In this document: positions 9,733 to 20,300 of the stretch, piece by piece
Numbering within the stretch: position 1 is the first letter of the stretch
Layout: each line of letters opens with the position of its first letter
Assembly (NCBI RefSeq): GCF_050624435.1
Contig: NC_134534.1
Location: 68,843,501-68,907,500 of the forward strand
Direction of reading: 5' to 3'
Source of the DNA: Tenrec ecaudatus
Taxonomy: Eukaryota > Chordata > Mammalia > Afrosoricida > Tenrecidae
Length of the DNA: 64,000 nucleotides
Notes under the pieces: model-generated
Seen by the model: the letters and a program-made list of their open reading frames with translations, nothing else
The model's database searches: none
What the model was told of the DNA's origin: nothing
Made by a program: the position numbers and the translations under genes

Positions 9733-9940
9733 TACCCTGGTGGTGTAGTGATTATAGATGGGACTGCGAGCCACAAGGTTTTTAGTTTGAAATCACTAAG
9801 CATTCTGCTGGAGGAAGGTGGGGCTTTCTACTCCTGTAAAGAGTTCTGGAAAACCACAGGCCAGTTCTAACCTGACCTGTAGGGTTGCCATGAGTCAGAA
9901 TTGACTTGATGGTAGTGAATTTGTTTTTGTTTTTAATAGG
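9733..9940 (+). mobile_element. AfroSINE, sense
   Basis: Head taccctggtggtgtagtgatt, body ctttctactcctgtaaagag and tail ttgccatgagtcagaattgacttgatgg. It is inverted with respect to both neighbouring copies. Confidence 0.9.
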
Positions 9941-9944
9941 AAAA

Positions 9945-10137
9945 TTCAACCAACCAACCAAAATGACTGTCATTGAGTTCATGCTGACTCACAGTGACCC
10001 TACAGGGCAGGGTAGACTGTAACTCTTTATGGGAATAGAAAGTCTCCTAGTTCTCCTGTGGATCAGCTGTTGGTTTCACACTGATGAGCTTTCGGTTAGC
10101 AGCCCATTGTGTAACCACTATGCCACCAGGCTCCTTA
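9945..10137 (-). mobile_element. AfroSINE, antisense
   Basis: Near full length; ends in accactatgccaccaggctcctt. With the preceding sense copy it forms an imperfect inverted pair with almost no spacer. Confidence 0.9.
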
Positions 10138-10224
10138 GGAATATTAACCTGCCTGAAAAGGACACATTTTTGCAAGTAAAGGAGGGTGCAGAACAATACC
10201 TGAAAGACCTCATACACATGTATA

Positions 10225-10450
10225 CATTTTTTTCTTTTTCTCCCAATAGTTTTATTGGGATATATATCACATATCATACATTTCCATAGTTAAGTCATAT
10301 TTAAAATGAGTTGTATGTACATTACCACAGTGAGTTCTAGAACATCCTACCTGCTCCTGTGTTCATTATTTGCTCCCCATTTTCTATCCACCTCCTCCCA
10401 CCATCCCTGATGAGCCATTACACCAATTATTATCCCTGTATATCTACCCT
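10225..10450 (-). mobile_element. Old L1 3' UTR fragment, antisense
   Basis: agttttattgggatatatatcacatatcatac followed by cctgctcctgtgttcatt and ccaattattatccctgtat resembles the antisense end of an L1 3' UTR. Confidence 0.5.
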
Positions 10451-11044
10451 TTCTATGTTTCCTATACTGGAAAACATAAAAAAAATAAAGTAAAACATCA
10501 AATATATATATTTAAAAAAATAAAAGACCAATGATAATATGAAAATAAACCAGAGAGAAAACTTCTCTCTGTTGAGAAAATATCAGGAACTATTGAAAAA
10601 GAGAACAAATCCAAAATGGGTCATGAGGGAGATCAAATGATCAAGTACTACTACATTGTAACCCAGCAGATATATTTTATTGACTAAACAGCAATGAGCT
10701 TGGGATTTTTTATATAATCTTTTTTGGGGGTGCCATTGGTGGTTTTTAATTAATAATATTATGTACTGCACACAATGATGCAGTTCATAATTTGCCAATG
10801 TTATCATTTTCATGCCAACCCAGAAAGACAAATAAAGATTGGGTTAGTAAAGATGCTGATAATAAAAGGCAATAATAATGAAATACAGATATATGTATAT
10901 GTGTGTGTGCATATATAGTTTAAGAAATCAGCACCAAGTTAGAGAATTTTGTTGTATGTTAGGGGCTACAGAGGGCAGTCAGATTTATTCTCTCCAGTTT
11001 ACCAAAAGAGGCTCATAGAAGACAGGATTGGAATTTTCCAGTAT
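10451..11044. other. AT-rich intergenic DNA
   Basis: Nothing assignable. It contains short TA/TG simple-repeat stretches near 10885-10918. Confidence 0.5.
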
Positions 11045-11222
11045 TGAGGTTTTGTCTGGTGAACGAGACCCCATAGGGCAAAGTAGAATCAGGCCGTCGA
11101 GTTTCTAAGGCTACCAATCTACATGGAAGCAGACTGAGGCAGCCTTTCTCCTCCGGATTGGCTGGTGAGTTGGAACTGCCAACCTTTTGGTTGCAGCCAC
11201 ATACTTCACTACTGGGCTCCTA
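11045..11222 (-). mobile_element. AfroSINE, antisense
   Basis: The tail is partly lost. The body (gtttctaaggctaccaatctacatgg) and head (cttttggttgcagcc ... ctactgggctccta) are recognisable. Confidence 0.75.
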
Positions 11223-11417
11223 CTAACAACAAGATATATAAAACAAAACTAATGAAAAATGGAGAGTTGGAAGTGTTGTTCATTTTGCCTCGTAACTTGA
11301 CCTGTGTTTGCTTTCTCAACCTCAGCTGAAACAACAACACTGCTTGACAACTCTTTTCTTTCCCCTGCCTAGCTCGCTTTCTATTCATCTCAATGGTTAT
11401 TTCAAACGTCTTATAGC

Positions 11418-11530
11418 TGGTAGCATGCACCATAGACTTGGTTCCGACTCCTAATGGCCCTGTGTGTAATAGAATAAGACATTGCCTGGTCCTGCACTAG
11501 CCTCACCATTATTGTTATATTGGATTATAA
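11418..11530 (-). mobile_element. RTE LINE 3' end, antisense
   Basis: ggttccgactcctaatggccctgtgtgtaatagaataagacattgcctggtcctgc is the antisense of the RTE 3' terminus, with the C-terminal coding end just inside it. 5'-truncated. Confidence 0.65.
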
Positions 11531-11544
11531 TGTAATGACCTCCA

Positions 11545-11975
11545 CATGAGATCTGCTATGAGCAGCCAATCAACTGAGCGTTTCCCTGGGAGTGGCCTGC
11601 TTCCAATACATATGGGCTTGTGGAAAAGCCCGGTTGCTTTTTGCTGGGTGTTCTGGAGCATTCATCTGGTTCATCATCTTACCTCTGGTTCTTTGGACTG
11701 GAATCGGACCATATTACCTGCCAACCCTGGGAGTCCTCAACAGCCTGCTATCTTACCTGCTGACCTTGGGTTCATTAACCTCTGCATCCAGAAGCCTGCC
11801 ATCTGATCTACCAGTCTTGGCTTCATCAGACTCTGCAGTTATGTAAACCAGGAGAATCCTCCAGTCTAACATCTAACCCTGGAAATGAGCCACTTCCTTG
11901 ATAACAATCTCTCTGTATAGATACACAGACAAGCGTCACCGATCTTGTTTCTCTGAAGAAGGAGCCCAAGACAAT
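11545..11975. mobile_element. LTR-like repeat
   Basis: It contains gactggaatcggacc, tacctgctgaccttgggttcattaacctctgca and ends near tcttgtttctctgaagaaggagcc. This is the counterpart, in the opposite orientation, of the end motif at 2583. Tentative family assignment, no coding capacity. Confidence 0.4.
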
Positions 11976-12064
11976 CTTCAGCCATAAATGCTTCAAACTT
12001 TTTTTTCAGCAATGCTATAGGAACAATTATACATATGTATAATATTTATGCGACTGCTGTGACC

Positions 12065-12210
12065 CTTCTCAAGTTGTTTAAGCTTTTGCCTCGGTTCACC
12101 ATTGGTCACCTGGAGCTATTAACTGTACCTGCCTCTAGAGTTGTGAGGACTTATGCATTACTAATCTATAAAGCACTTATTTGGGAAGGCACTTATAAAA
12201 GTACCAGTCA
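12065..12210 (+). mobile_element. MIR SINE
   Basis: The right part reads gagttgtgaggacttatgcatta ... taaagcacttatttgg, a recognisable sense MIR core and 3' region. The left part is more decayed. An ancient mammalian repeat. Confidence 0.55.
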
Positions 12211-12439
12211 CAAAGAGTAAATTCCAAGTGCACATGAGCTATAAATATATTCCTGTGTGCTGTTTTCCCACCATGGCACTGACAATGGCCTGCAACTGGT
12301 GTTTGTATGTCTGCAGTTCAAACCATGGGGCCATGGGCTTCTGATGTTTTCACTGTAAAATCTACAATACTTAGTGTTTAAGAGCATTCATGGAGTAGAT
12401 TTCTAAGCATTGAATTCATGCAAATGCATGTAATCATCA

Positions 12440-12590
12440 TGGAGTAGATACTAAGATGATCTCATCTTAGAGATGAAGACACTATGAAACAGAAATTGAT
12501 GTAAAAGTCTCGTCATGGTCACCCGGTGACTACAGCAGAGCAGCATTTTCGCCTGTCCAGTTGGATCCCAAAGCCCATACTCTGTAGAAG
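12440..12590 (-). mobile_element. MIR SINE, antisense
   Basis: tctcatcttagagatgaagacactatgaaacagaa, then gtcatggtcacccggtgactacagcagagc and ggatcccaaagcccata follow the antisense MIR order. Confidence 0.6.
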
Positions 12591-13014
12591 GGACCAGGAA
12601 TCAATATTTATTGACTAAGCGGCCAGTTGACTCTCGGTGGGATTTTCTTAGCATGTTTCTTATACTCACTGCTCCCAACTTGGGCTAGTTTTCAGGATAA
12701 GAATAGAAATAATCATCACTGTAGCCTTAATTCCATGCCTCCCCTTTCACCTGTAACAAATCGGTGTCCTGTGGAAACAGTCACTATATATTTGGCATTG
12801 GTTGGATTCGTATAGCAAAATGAGGAGTCAACAAAGGAGAAAGAAGGATTTTAGATAAGGGAGAAAGCTATTTCTTTGGAGGTTGCATTATAAAAATTAA
12901 ACACAAATCTTTCTTTTATATTCCAGTCTCTTTCTTCATAAAAATGTATTTGTAATTGCTAAATTTAAATTTATTAATCAGAAAGTTTCCAATTTGTTTC
13001 TAATCTTTATTTTT
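12591..13014. other. Unassigned intergenic DNA
   Basis: No gene or named repeat is visible. Confidence 0.5.
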
Positions 13015-13338
13015 AAAATTTTAAACTGATCACAATAATTGACACATAATTCCCCCTCCTACACCCATCCACCCACTCAGGGAGATGAACAACAGAAATG
13101 TGGGTGGAGGGAGACAGTGTTTGGTGTAAAAGATGAAAACAATAATAATTTATAATTTACCAAAGGGTCATGAGGTGGGAGAGAGGAGAGAGGTAAAAAG
13201 GAAAAGTTGACACCAAGGGCTAAAATAGAAAGTAAATGTTTAGAAAATGATGGCAACACATGAACAAATGTGCTTGATACAGCTGATGTATGGACTGTTA
13301 CAAGAGCTATAAAAGCCCACAATAAAATGATGAAAATA
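13015..13338 (+). mobile_element. LINE 3' UTR end, sense
   Basis: One copy of the commonest LINE tail in the window: aacaacagaaatg, then a purine-rich stretch, caagggctaaaatagaaagtaaatg, gatgatggcaacac-like sequence and a terminal cacaataaaatgatg with an AATAAA signal. Purine-rich tract and 5' truncation suggest an L1-type 3' UTR. Confidence 0.7.
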
Positions 13339-13349
13339 AATATATACTA

Positions 13350-13500
13350 GCTATTTTAAACTCCTTTATTTTTGCTGTAATTTCAAACATACAGCAAAAG
13401 TTGAAGATAGCACAGAAATACAAAGAATACATTTGACCAAGATTCATCAACACGTAAGAACATTGACTAATGATTTATTTGTTCTTCTGCAGATTTTATT
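13350..13500 (-). mobile_element. Old L1 3' UTR fragment, antisense
   Basis: taatttcaaacatacagcaaaagttgaagatagcacag resembles the antisense L1 3' UTR block that precedes the tail. Confidence 0.4.
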
Positions 13501-13614
13501 AGAAATGGTACTTGCTATGATAGAAAATGATCTCTAATGTAACACAGAGTCTATACTTCTATATTGCACTTCCAGTATCAGTTTCCCATCGTTGTTCATA
13601 ATACCCCTCCCTCT

Positions 13615-13795
13615 CCCCCCCTCGTCATCAAGTCCATCCCGACTCACTGCAATCCTGCAGAGGGTTGCTGAGGCCGCAAACCTTTATGGGAGCAGATAGC
13701 CTTGACTTTCTGCTGGAGAGGGGCCAGGTGTTTTTAAGCCACCGATCATGTGGCTAGCAGTGCAGTGCTTACCTAGAGTGCCCCTAGGGCTCCTC
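13615..13795 (-). mobile_element. AfroSINE, antisense (cluster 1 of 3)
   Basis: Tail tcatcaagtccatcccgactcac, body aacctttatgggagcagatagcc, head gtgcccctagggctcct. It is the first of three head-to-tail antisense copies. Confidence 0.8.
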
Positions 13796-13819
13796 TGTTC
13801 CCTATAACCTGAACGTCCA

Positions 13820-14012
13820 GAGCCATTGCCATGCAGCCCATCCTGACTCACCGTGACCCTCTAGGACCGTGCAGAGCTGTCCCCTTTGTTTCGCTCACCA
13901 GGGATGGCAGCCTCATCCCCTGCCTGCCTGTCCACCCACTGGTGTGTCCAAACTGCCAAGTTAGTGGCTGGCAGCTCAATGCAGAACCAGGGCTATGCCA
14001 CAGGGCTCCTTG
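13820..14012 (-). mobile_element. AfroSINE, antisense (cluster 2 of 3)
   Basis: Tail gccattgccatgcagcccatcctgactc and head ctatgccacagggctcctt are clear. The middle is GC-rich and diverged, and the usual tctttatggg block has been lost. Confidence 0.75.
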
Positions 14013-14017
14013 GTTCA

Positions 14018-14222
14018 CAGTCATTCACTCATTGCCTTTGAAGGGATACCGACTCATAGGGACACTACAGGAGGGAGTAGAATTGCCCCTATGGGGTTCT
14101 GAGCCTGTAAATCTTTACTGGAGGAGAAAGGTCCATCTGTCTCCCTAGTGGCTGCTGGTAGACTCAGCTCCCCGATCTTGCTGTGAGCCACCCAGTGAGT
14201 AACCCCATACCACCGGGTACCT
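14018..14222 (-). mobile_element. AfroSINE, antisense (cluster 3 of 3)
   Basis: Tail tcattgcctttgaagggataccgactcatag, body cctgtaaatctttactggagg, head accccataccaccggg. Confidence 0.85.
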
Positions 14223-14305
14223 TCCGTTCATCAGAAGAACCCCGATTACCAGGTGTTCATCAAAAGAAAACTTCGAGAAATGGTGTCCCCTGTGGGAACT
14301 TTGGA

Positions 14306-14412
14306 GAGCCCTGGTGGCCTAGGGTGTTTCCCTTCTGAGCTCTGACCACAAGGTTAGCAGTTCAAAACTCCCAGCCTCTCCACAGGAGATGAGGCTTTCT
14401 ACTCCAGTAAAT
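14306..14412 (+). mobile_element. AfroSINE 5' half, sense
   Basis: Head gagagccctggtggcctaggg, box aggttagcagttcaaa and body gaggctttctactccagtaaa; the tail half is missing. Confidence 0.8.
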
Positions 14413-14599
14413 AATAATTCGTGATGATTATTCTTGTGTATCTACTTATTTTCATTTGGAATTTAATTTAAGGCAAGATTGCAACATAGCTATCCAAGCC
14501 TCATTTACAAAAGCTATTGTGTTTTCCCTCAGTGATCTGAAATATTTCCCTCAGTGATCTGAAGTAAACTGTGCTAGTTCCTGAGGAATCCTGAGGGTA

Positions 14600-14785
14600 T
14601 GCGGGGTCCTGTCTTGTCCGCTAGCCGCAAGGGCTGCGGCTGGAAACCAGCAGCCGCTCTGTGGAGTAGAGGAGAGGAGACTCCAGTGAAGTCGCACAGC
14701 CTCAGGAACCCACAGGGACAGTTCCACGCTGTTCTGTAGGCTTGTCATGAGCCAGAATTGGCTCGACGACAGTGAGAGTTTTCTT
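14600..14785 (+). mobile_element. AfroSINE 3' half, sense
   Basis: It retains cagcctcaggaacccacagggacagttccac and ttgtcatgagccagaattggctcgacgacagtgag. The left portion is scrambled and GC-rich. Confidence 0.7.
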
Positions 14786-15307
14786 TCTTTTTTTTCTGGT
14801 GGGAACTTTCACAAGAACTATTAAACGAAGCTGCACCTTTTCTCTCGACTTTTATCTCATTGGAATTTTCCCTAAAGCAATACATTGCTCTAGCTCTGCC
14901 CTTTCTATTAAAATTATTGATTCAAAAATTCCCTGTTGCAGGAGTTAATTAGTCCTCTCTTACTAGTCTTTTTTTCTCTCTGTTACTCTTCATTTCTATT
15001 GCTAGAATGGAGAATGCATGCATTTAGAAGTCAGTGACCTGGCAGTGAATCATGCGTTTGTCACTTCCTGGAGGAAGGACTGACTCCTCCAAGTCCGAGA
15101 CTTCTCACAAAGCAGCCGGCTCACACAGGGTGCTGCAAGCCACTGAAGCCAAGTGCTTAGTCTTCATTGAATATGAAGTGGTTTGTCCCTTGTGGAGTTC
15201 TTGCGTGATGCAAGTGCATAACACAATCAGCTGCTAACCAAGAAAGTGGAGGGGCAAAAGCCTTCTTGGAAGAAAGGTGTGGCACTCTGCTTCCACAAAA
15301 TCAGCCA
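14786..15307. other. Unassigned intergenic DNA
   Basis: No gene, named repeat or RNA. Confidence 0.5.
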
Positions 15308-15500
15308 TTAAAACCTTGTCTTACTCATCGCCACGGAGTCGATACTGATTCACAGAGACCTTACAGGACAGAAGAGAACTGCCCGTGTGAGTTTCTGAGA
15401 CTGTCACTCCTTACTGGAGCAGAGCACCCTATCTTTCTCCCACGGAGCAGCTGATGGTTTCAACCCAACACTAACCACTATATCACCAGGACTCCTTAAA
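15308..15500 (-). mobile_element. AfroSINE, antisense
   Basis: Tail catcgccacggagtcgatactgattc, body gagactgtcactccttactgg, head accactatatcaccaggactcctt; a short deletion removes the gttagcagcc box. Confidence 0.85.
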
Positions 15501-15544
15501 ACCTTGCGGAACTCTGAAAAGGATTGTAGTGGTGATGCACAGCT

Positions 15545-15612
15545 CTTGATATGATTGAACTATTAAATTGTATGATATGCGCATTGTATACCTCCAAAAA
15601 TATTATTTAAAA
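15545..15612 (+). mobile_element. L1 3' terminus, sense
   Basis: gaactattaaattgtatgatatgcgcattg ... ccaaaaatattatttaaaaaaacc resembles the last bases of mammalian L1 plus a short A-rich tail. Confidence 0.4.
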
Positions 15613-15634
15613 AAACCTTATAGAACAAACAAAA

Positions 15635-15785
15635 AAAAGTCACAGCTATTGAGTCAATTTCCACCCGTACTACTTTATGTGAGCGGAAAGCCTTGTCTTT
15701 CTTCCACGGAGCTGCTGGTGGTTCCAAACTGCTGACCTTGCAGTTAGCAGCCCAAAGCATAACCAGGATGCCACCAAGGTTTAGA
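15635..15785 (-). mobile_element. AfroSINE, antisense, internally deleted
   Basis: The tail (gctattgagtcaatttccac) joins directly to tactttatgtgagcggaaagcc, skipping about 40 bases. The head, gttagcagcccaaagcataaccaggatgccacc, is intact. Confidence 0.8.
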
Positions 15786-16094
15786 GAATATAATTCTACT
15801 CTGATACACATGGGGACTCAATGATTTAAAATTGACTCAAAGGTAACCAAAGACACAGATGATATTGTTATGAAATTGAGAAGGGCAGGATGATCATAAA
15901 TCGGCATTCCTTAAAAAGTTGTCTTTGATTTTATCAACCTGAATTTTTGGGTGTTCCCTTATCATTTTCTTCATCCTAAAATTTCTCTTTCCTTTAAACT
16001 TTATCTCCACCCCCACCTCACCTCTCATTGTGCTTTATTTTCTATCCATCCTTGACCCTAAAGCTGTTGGTGCCCAGGAGACCAGATAAGGACT
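15786..16094. other. Unassigned intergenic DNA
   Basis: Nothing recognisable. Confidence 0.5.
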
Positions 16095-16889
16095 TGGCCA
16101 AGGTTGGAGAAAGGCTTATAAACAACCTGGGATTTTCAGATGACACAGCCTTGCTTGCTGAAAATGAGGAGGACTTGAAGCACTTACTGATGAAGATCGG
16201 GGATTACAGCCTTCAATATAGATTATACTGTAATTTAAAGAAAAAATCCTCACAACTGGGCCAGTAGGGAACACCACGATGAAAAGAAAAGATCGAAGTG
16301 GTCAAGGATCTCATCTTGCTTGGGTCTGCAGGCAATGCTCCTGGAGGCAGCAGTCAAGAACTCAAACAATGCATTGCATAGGGTGACCCTGCTGTCCAGG
16401 GCCTCTTTAAATTATCCAAGAGGAAGGATGTCACTCTGAGGATATAGGTGTGCCTGACCCAAGCGATGGTATTTTTAATTACCACGTCTGCACGTAAAAG
16501 TTGGACATGAAATAAGGAAGATGATGGAAGAATCTGTGCATTTGAACTGTGATGCTGACAGAGAGTATTGAAAGTACCATGGGCTGCCAAAAGAACATAC
16601 TGATCTGTCTTGGAGGAAGTACAGCCTGAATGATCCTTGGAAGTGAGGATAGTGAGTCTTTGTCTCAAATACTTTGGCCAGGTTATCAGGAAAGACCAGA
16701 CCCTGGAAAATGACATCATGACTGGTAAAGTGGAAGGTCAGTGGATTGACCCAGGGGCTGCAGCAATGGGCTCAAGCATAGGACCAGTAATGAGGATGGC
16801 ACAGGACTGGGCAGTGTTTTGTTTGGTTGGCACAGGGCTGCTATGGGTTGGAACTGACTCGATGGTACCTAACAACAACAACATGGACA
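16095..16889 (+). mobile_element. RTE LINE 3' part (RT C-terminus to tail)
   Basis: The opening frame (about 16105-16240) reads GERLINNLGFSDDTALLAENEEDLKHLL. This is the reverse transcriptase catalytic region, where the usual YADD box has become FSDD. The downstream coding region has frameshifts and follows the RTE C-terminal extension (GQ.IDPG...., then MRMAQDWAVF). The element ends in ttggaactgactcgatggtacctaacaacaac, an (AAC)n rather than poly(A) tail, typical of RTE/BovB-like LINEs. 5'-truncated inside the RT domain. Confidence 0.85.
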
Positions 16890-16892
16890 GAA

Positions 16893-17862
16893 TATTGAAG
16901 GATGTAGGAAGTATCAAACGATGATGGAAGGATTTCTCAGACTCACTGTACCAATAAAAATGGGTCAGCATGCAAACTTTTCAAGAGATAGCACAAGATC
17001 AAGAACTGATGGCACTGAAGGAAGATATCCAAGCTGCACTGAGGTGTTAGTGGAAAACAAGCCTCTGGGAATTGATGGAATACTGGTTGGTGTTTTTCAA
17101 CAAGCTGTTGGAGCACTGGAAGCACTCACTCACCTATGCTAAGAAATTTGAAAGAACAGATTAATTGGAAGAGATTCAGATTTATGTTCCTTTCAAAGGA
17201 AGGAGACCCAACAGAATATTAAAATTATTGAATAGTAGTAGTAATACCATATACAAGTGAAATTTTGCTGAAGATAATTCAACAACAGTTGTAGTGGTAC
17301 ATCAGCAGGGAGCTGCCAGAAATTGAAGCTGGATTCAGAAGAGGACAGGGAGCCAGTGATATCATTGCTGACATGAAAGCAGAGAAGACTAGAAAGATGT
17401 TTGTGTTTATTGTTTATTAGAGACATTTGACTGTGTGGATCAGCACAAACTAGGGGCCACATTGAGAAGATTTCACTGTGGCCATGTGGAACCTTTGCAT
17501 GGACGAATAGAACAAGGGTGGTTTAAAATCTGGAAAGGTGTGCTTCGCGGCTGTATCCTTTCACCATGCTGTTTCACTCGATGCTGAGCAAATAATTTGA
17601 GAAGCTGGACTATATGGAGCAGAAGGCAGCATCAGGGTTGGAGGAAGGCTTATTATCAACCTGCAATATGGAGATGACACAGCTTAGCTTGCTGAACATG
17701 AGGAGGATTTGAGTCACTTGCTGACGAAGATCAAAGACTTCAGCCATTGATATAGATTACAACTCAATGTAAAGAAAACTGTACTCCTCACCACTTGACC
17801 AATAGACAACATCATGATAAACGGGAAAGATTGAAGTTGTGAAGGATTTCCTTTGCCATATT
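16893..17862 (+). mobile_element. RTE LINE internal part (linker and RT)
   Basis: It begins with sequence that precedes the RT domain (gcactgaaggaagatatccaagctgcactgag, aacaagcctctgggaattgatgg). It continues through IEAGFRRGQGASDIIADMK, FDCVDQHKL and KGVLRGCILSP to the catalytic box, here YGDDTA. It stops soon after caatagacaacatcatgataaac. Multiple stops and frameshifts. Compared with the adjoining element at 16095-16889 the order is back to front, so these are two separate copies or a rearranged one. Confidence 0.82.
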
Positions 17863-19520
17863 AATGGACTGTGTCTCACTTGCCAATATATTATTTGGGG
17901 TGGTAGAAAAAGAGGGGTAAAGTTATAAGTGGCCAACCAAGACTGGTACCTAATCCTAGGGATGCCCAGGGATGTGCTGTGAACTTGGATGTCTTCTGAT
18001 ATATAAGACTGGGCTGTTTACAATCGAGTCTGTGTGAAGCACTCAGAAGAGGTCTGTAGGACTAGTTTTTATATCCACATTCACCCTCTCATGAAAGGAT
18101 GAAATTGCGGAGTTAGGGGGAAAATGATGAAGCAGCCTGACAGATGTTGATTCCCAAACCTCCCACCCTGCTCCTGAATGAAGGGGAGACAGCCATGTCC
18201 AGGATGCATGAGGAGGGTGGTGATACTGAAAGACCCTCAATGTTGCCAAACAACCAGGAGACAGAGTACCTTGCTATCTTTTGCTGGATAGTGGAGATCA
18301 CGGGGCTGCTGAGTAAGTATATTTTGGGTGATGTGAAATGAGGTGCCCCAAAGAAGAGACCTGGACTCTCTGGGAAAACATATACAACCTGGCTACTATA
18401 TTTAGAAATGTGCCTATCTCAAATGATTAAAAGTTTTGATGATGGAAACTCCTTTGCCCTGGAAAAATCAGTCAGGCGTTACTTCTTTACAGCTTGAGTG
18501 TGAAGACAATGTCTACCCATTCTTCTTAAGGTTCATTATTAGGAAATTGATTGCATGTCAAAAAGGGACAGATTAATTGCACCAGCAACCGAATTGTGTA
18601 AGAGTCTGGCATCTGCTGGCTCTAGAGGAGCCGGTCAGGCTTAGTGACTAATAGATATCTTGGCTCATCGGGTGAGACCAGGGGGGCATCATATGATTCA
18701 AAAGTGACTTCCAAAGATGACAACTTAACAAATGGAAAATCTTGAAGTGTCTATGGGAGTTTTCATATAAATGTTTAATTAAAATATCTAATATTAGTTT
18801 AGTGTGAAAACCAGTCATTTGTATTATCATTCTAGTTTTGCAGAATGGGTCAGTCCTAGGTGATAGGAATAGTAACTAATACATTGCAGGCCCCCTTTGT
18901 GTACTCTAAAGTGCCCTGGTTTCCACGATAAAAGATAAGCTTCCTCTGCACCCTGCCATTTTGCACTAGGTGCTCATCCCAAAGCTTCCTATGTACTCAT
19001 TTCTGCACAGTCCAAGCTCAGCGATCATCAGATCAGGCCTTCAAAGTCAGAGGACAACTGTCATTCAGCATGAGCTGGAGTGATCTGAGCGAGCTGCTGA
19101 TGGTCTCTTCTTAGCGTTTTCATCAGTCAGGAGTGTAATGGCGCTGGGAAAATCTAATAATAAAGGTAAGCAATGGTAATTGGTTGTTATGGATTAATCA
19201 AAGAGTAGATAAAGCAGAGCATATAAATTTTTGGATCTAATCATCACCGTTGGTGAGTGTTTGCTGTCTACTCAGAGACCATGACTGAGCACTGAGAGAA
19301 ACTGACATTTCTCTTTAGTCCTGACATTTTTCTTCATTAAAGATGAATTTATCACTAATACTCACCGTCTTTCCTTTAAGCAGGCTGGCAGAGAAAAACA
19401 GCACTACAGAGAAAATCCTAGACTTTTACTGCAATTAAATGGAAATGATTGGTTGTTTTACATTTTGCTGTCCTGTACAATGAAGGCTAGGTTGTTTCAG
19501 GTCTGTGACATTTCTGTGAA
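17863..19520. other. Low-repeat intergenic DNA
   Basis: No gene is recognised. The 18840-19260 part is free of known repeats and includes attggttgttatggattaatcaaag and similar TAAT-containing words. It is a weak candidate for conserved noncoding sequence. Confidence 0.35.
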
Positions 19521-19524
19521 TATA

Positions 19525-19612
19525 TTTAAAACCGCTGAATTGTGTACTTTAACTGGGCAAACTTTGTAGTATGTGAATTATATCCTAATAGAGGTGTTAG
19601 AAAATATAATCC
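19525..19612 (+). mobile_element. L1 3' terminus, sense
   Basis: ccgctgaattgtgtactttaac ... gtatgtgaattatatcctaatagaggtgtta matches the final block of the mammalian L1 3' UTR. Confidence 0.55.
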
Positions 19613-19639
19613 AATAAAATGATTTTTAAGAAAGAAATG

Positions 19640-20072
19640 GGCACCAAAAATAAATAAAGAGATATAAGAGCTCATGACACATGGATTCCAGGAACAGAAA
19701 CGGCAATAATGATTCCAGAAAGGGAAGGGGAAGAGGGGGGAAGTTGGGAAGGAAGAGGGAACTGATCACAATGATCAACACATAACCATTCACCTCCAGG
19801 GGAAAAAACAACAGAAACCATGAGAGAACGGACACAGAGGTCGGTGTAAGATATGAAAATAATAACAATTTAGAATCTATCAAGGGGTCACGAGGATGGG
19901 TGGAGGTGGCAGGGAAAAAAAGGAGCTGATACCAAGGGCTCCATAGAAATTAATTGTCTAGAAAAGAATGATGGCAACATACGTACAAACATGCCTGATA
20001 CAATTGATGTACGGATTGTAATAAGGGTTGTAAAAGTCCCCAATAAAATAACCTTTTAATAAAAAAAAGAAA
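19640..20072 (+). mobile_element. LINE 3' UTR end, sense
   Basis: It has a purine-rich tract (ggaaggggaagaggggggaag), atgatcaacacataacc, aacaacagaaaccatgag, caagggctccatagaaa and a terminal gtccccaataaaataa followed by an A-rich tail. Same family as 13015-13338, extended about 60 bases further 5'. Confidence 0.75.
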
Positions 20073-20129
20073 ATATAATCCTTCACCGGTTGTAGTTTAT
20101 AATCACACACGCGTGCACACGAACAACAA

Positions 20130-20300
20130 AGAAAGAAACCCAGTGCCAACGTGTAATCCCGACTCCTAGCAATCCTATGTAGGGTTTCCGAGACTCTCCA
20201 TTTCTCTGGGAGCGGACGGCCTCTTCTTTCTCTGAGGAGGGCTGGTGCGTTCCAACTGCTGGCCAATGCCTCACCCCTAGTGCCTGCAGGGCTCCTGGAG
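20130..20300 (-). mobile_element. AfroSINE, antisense
   Basis: Tail ccaacgtgtaatcccgactcctagc, body ttccgagactctcc ... gggagcggacggcctc, head gtgcctgcagggctcctgg. Internally shortened. Confidence 0.75.
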
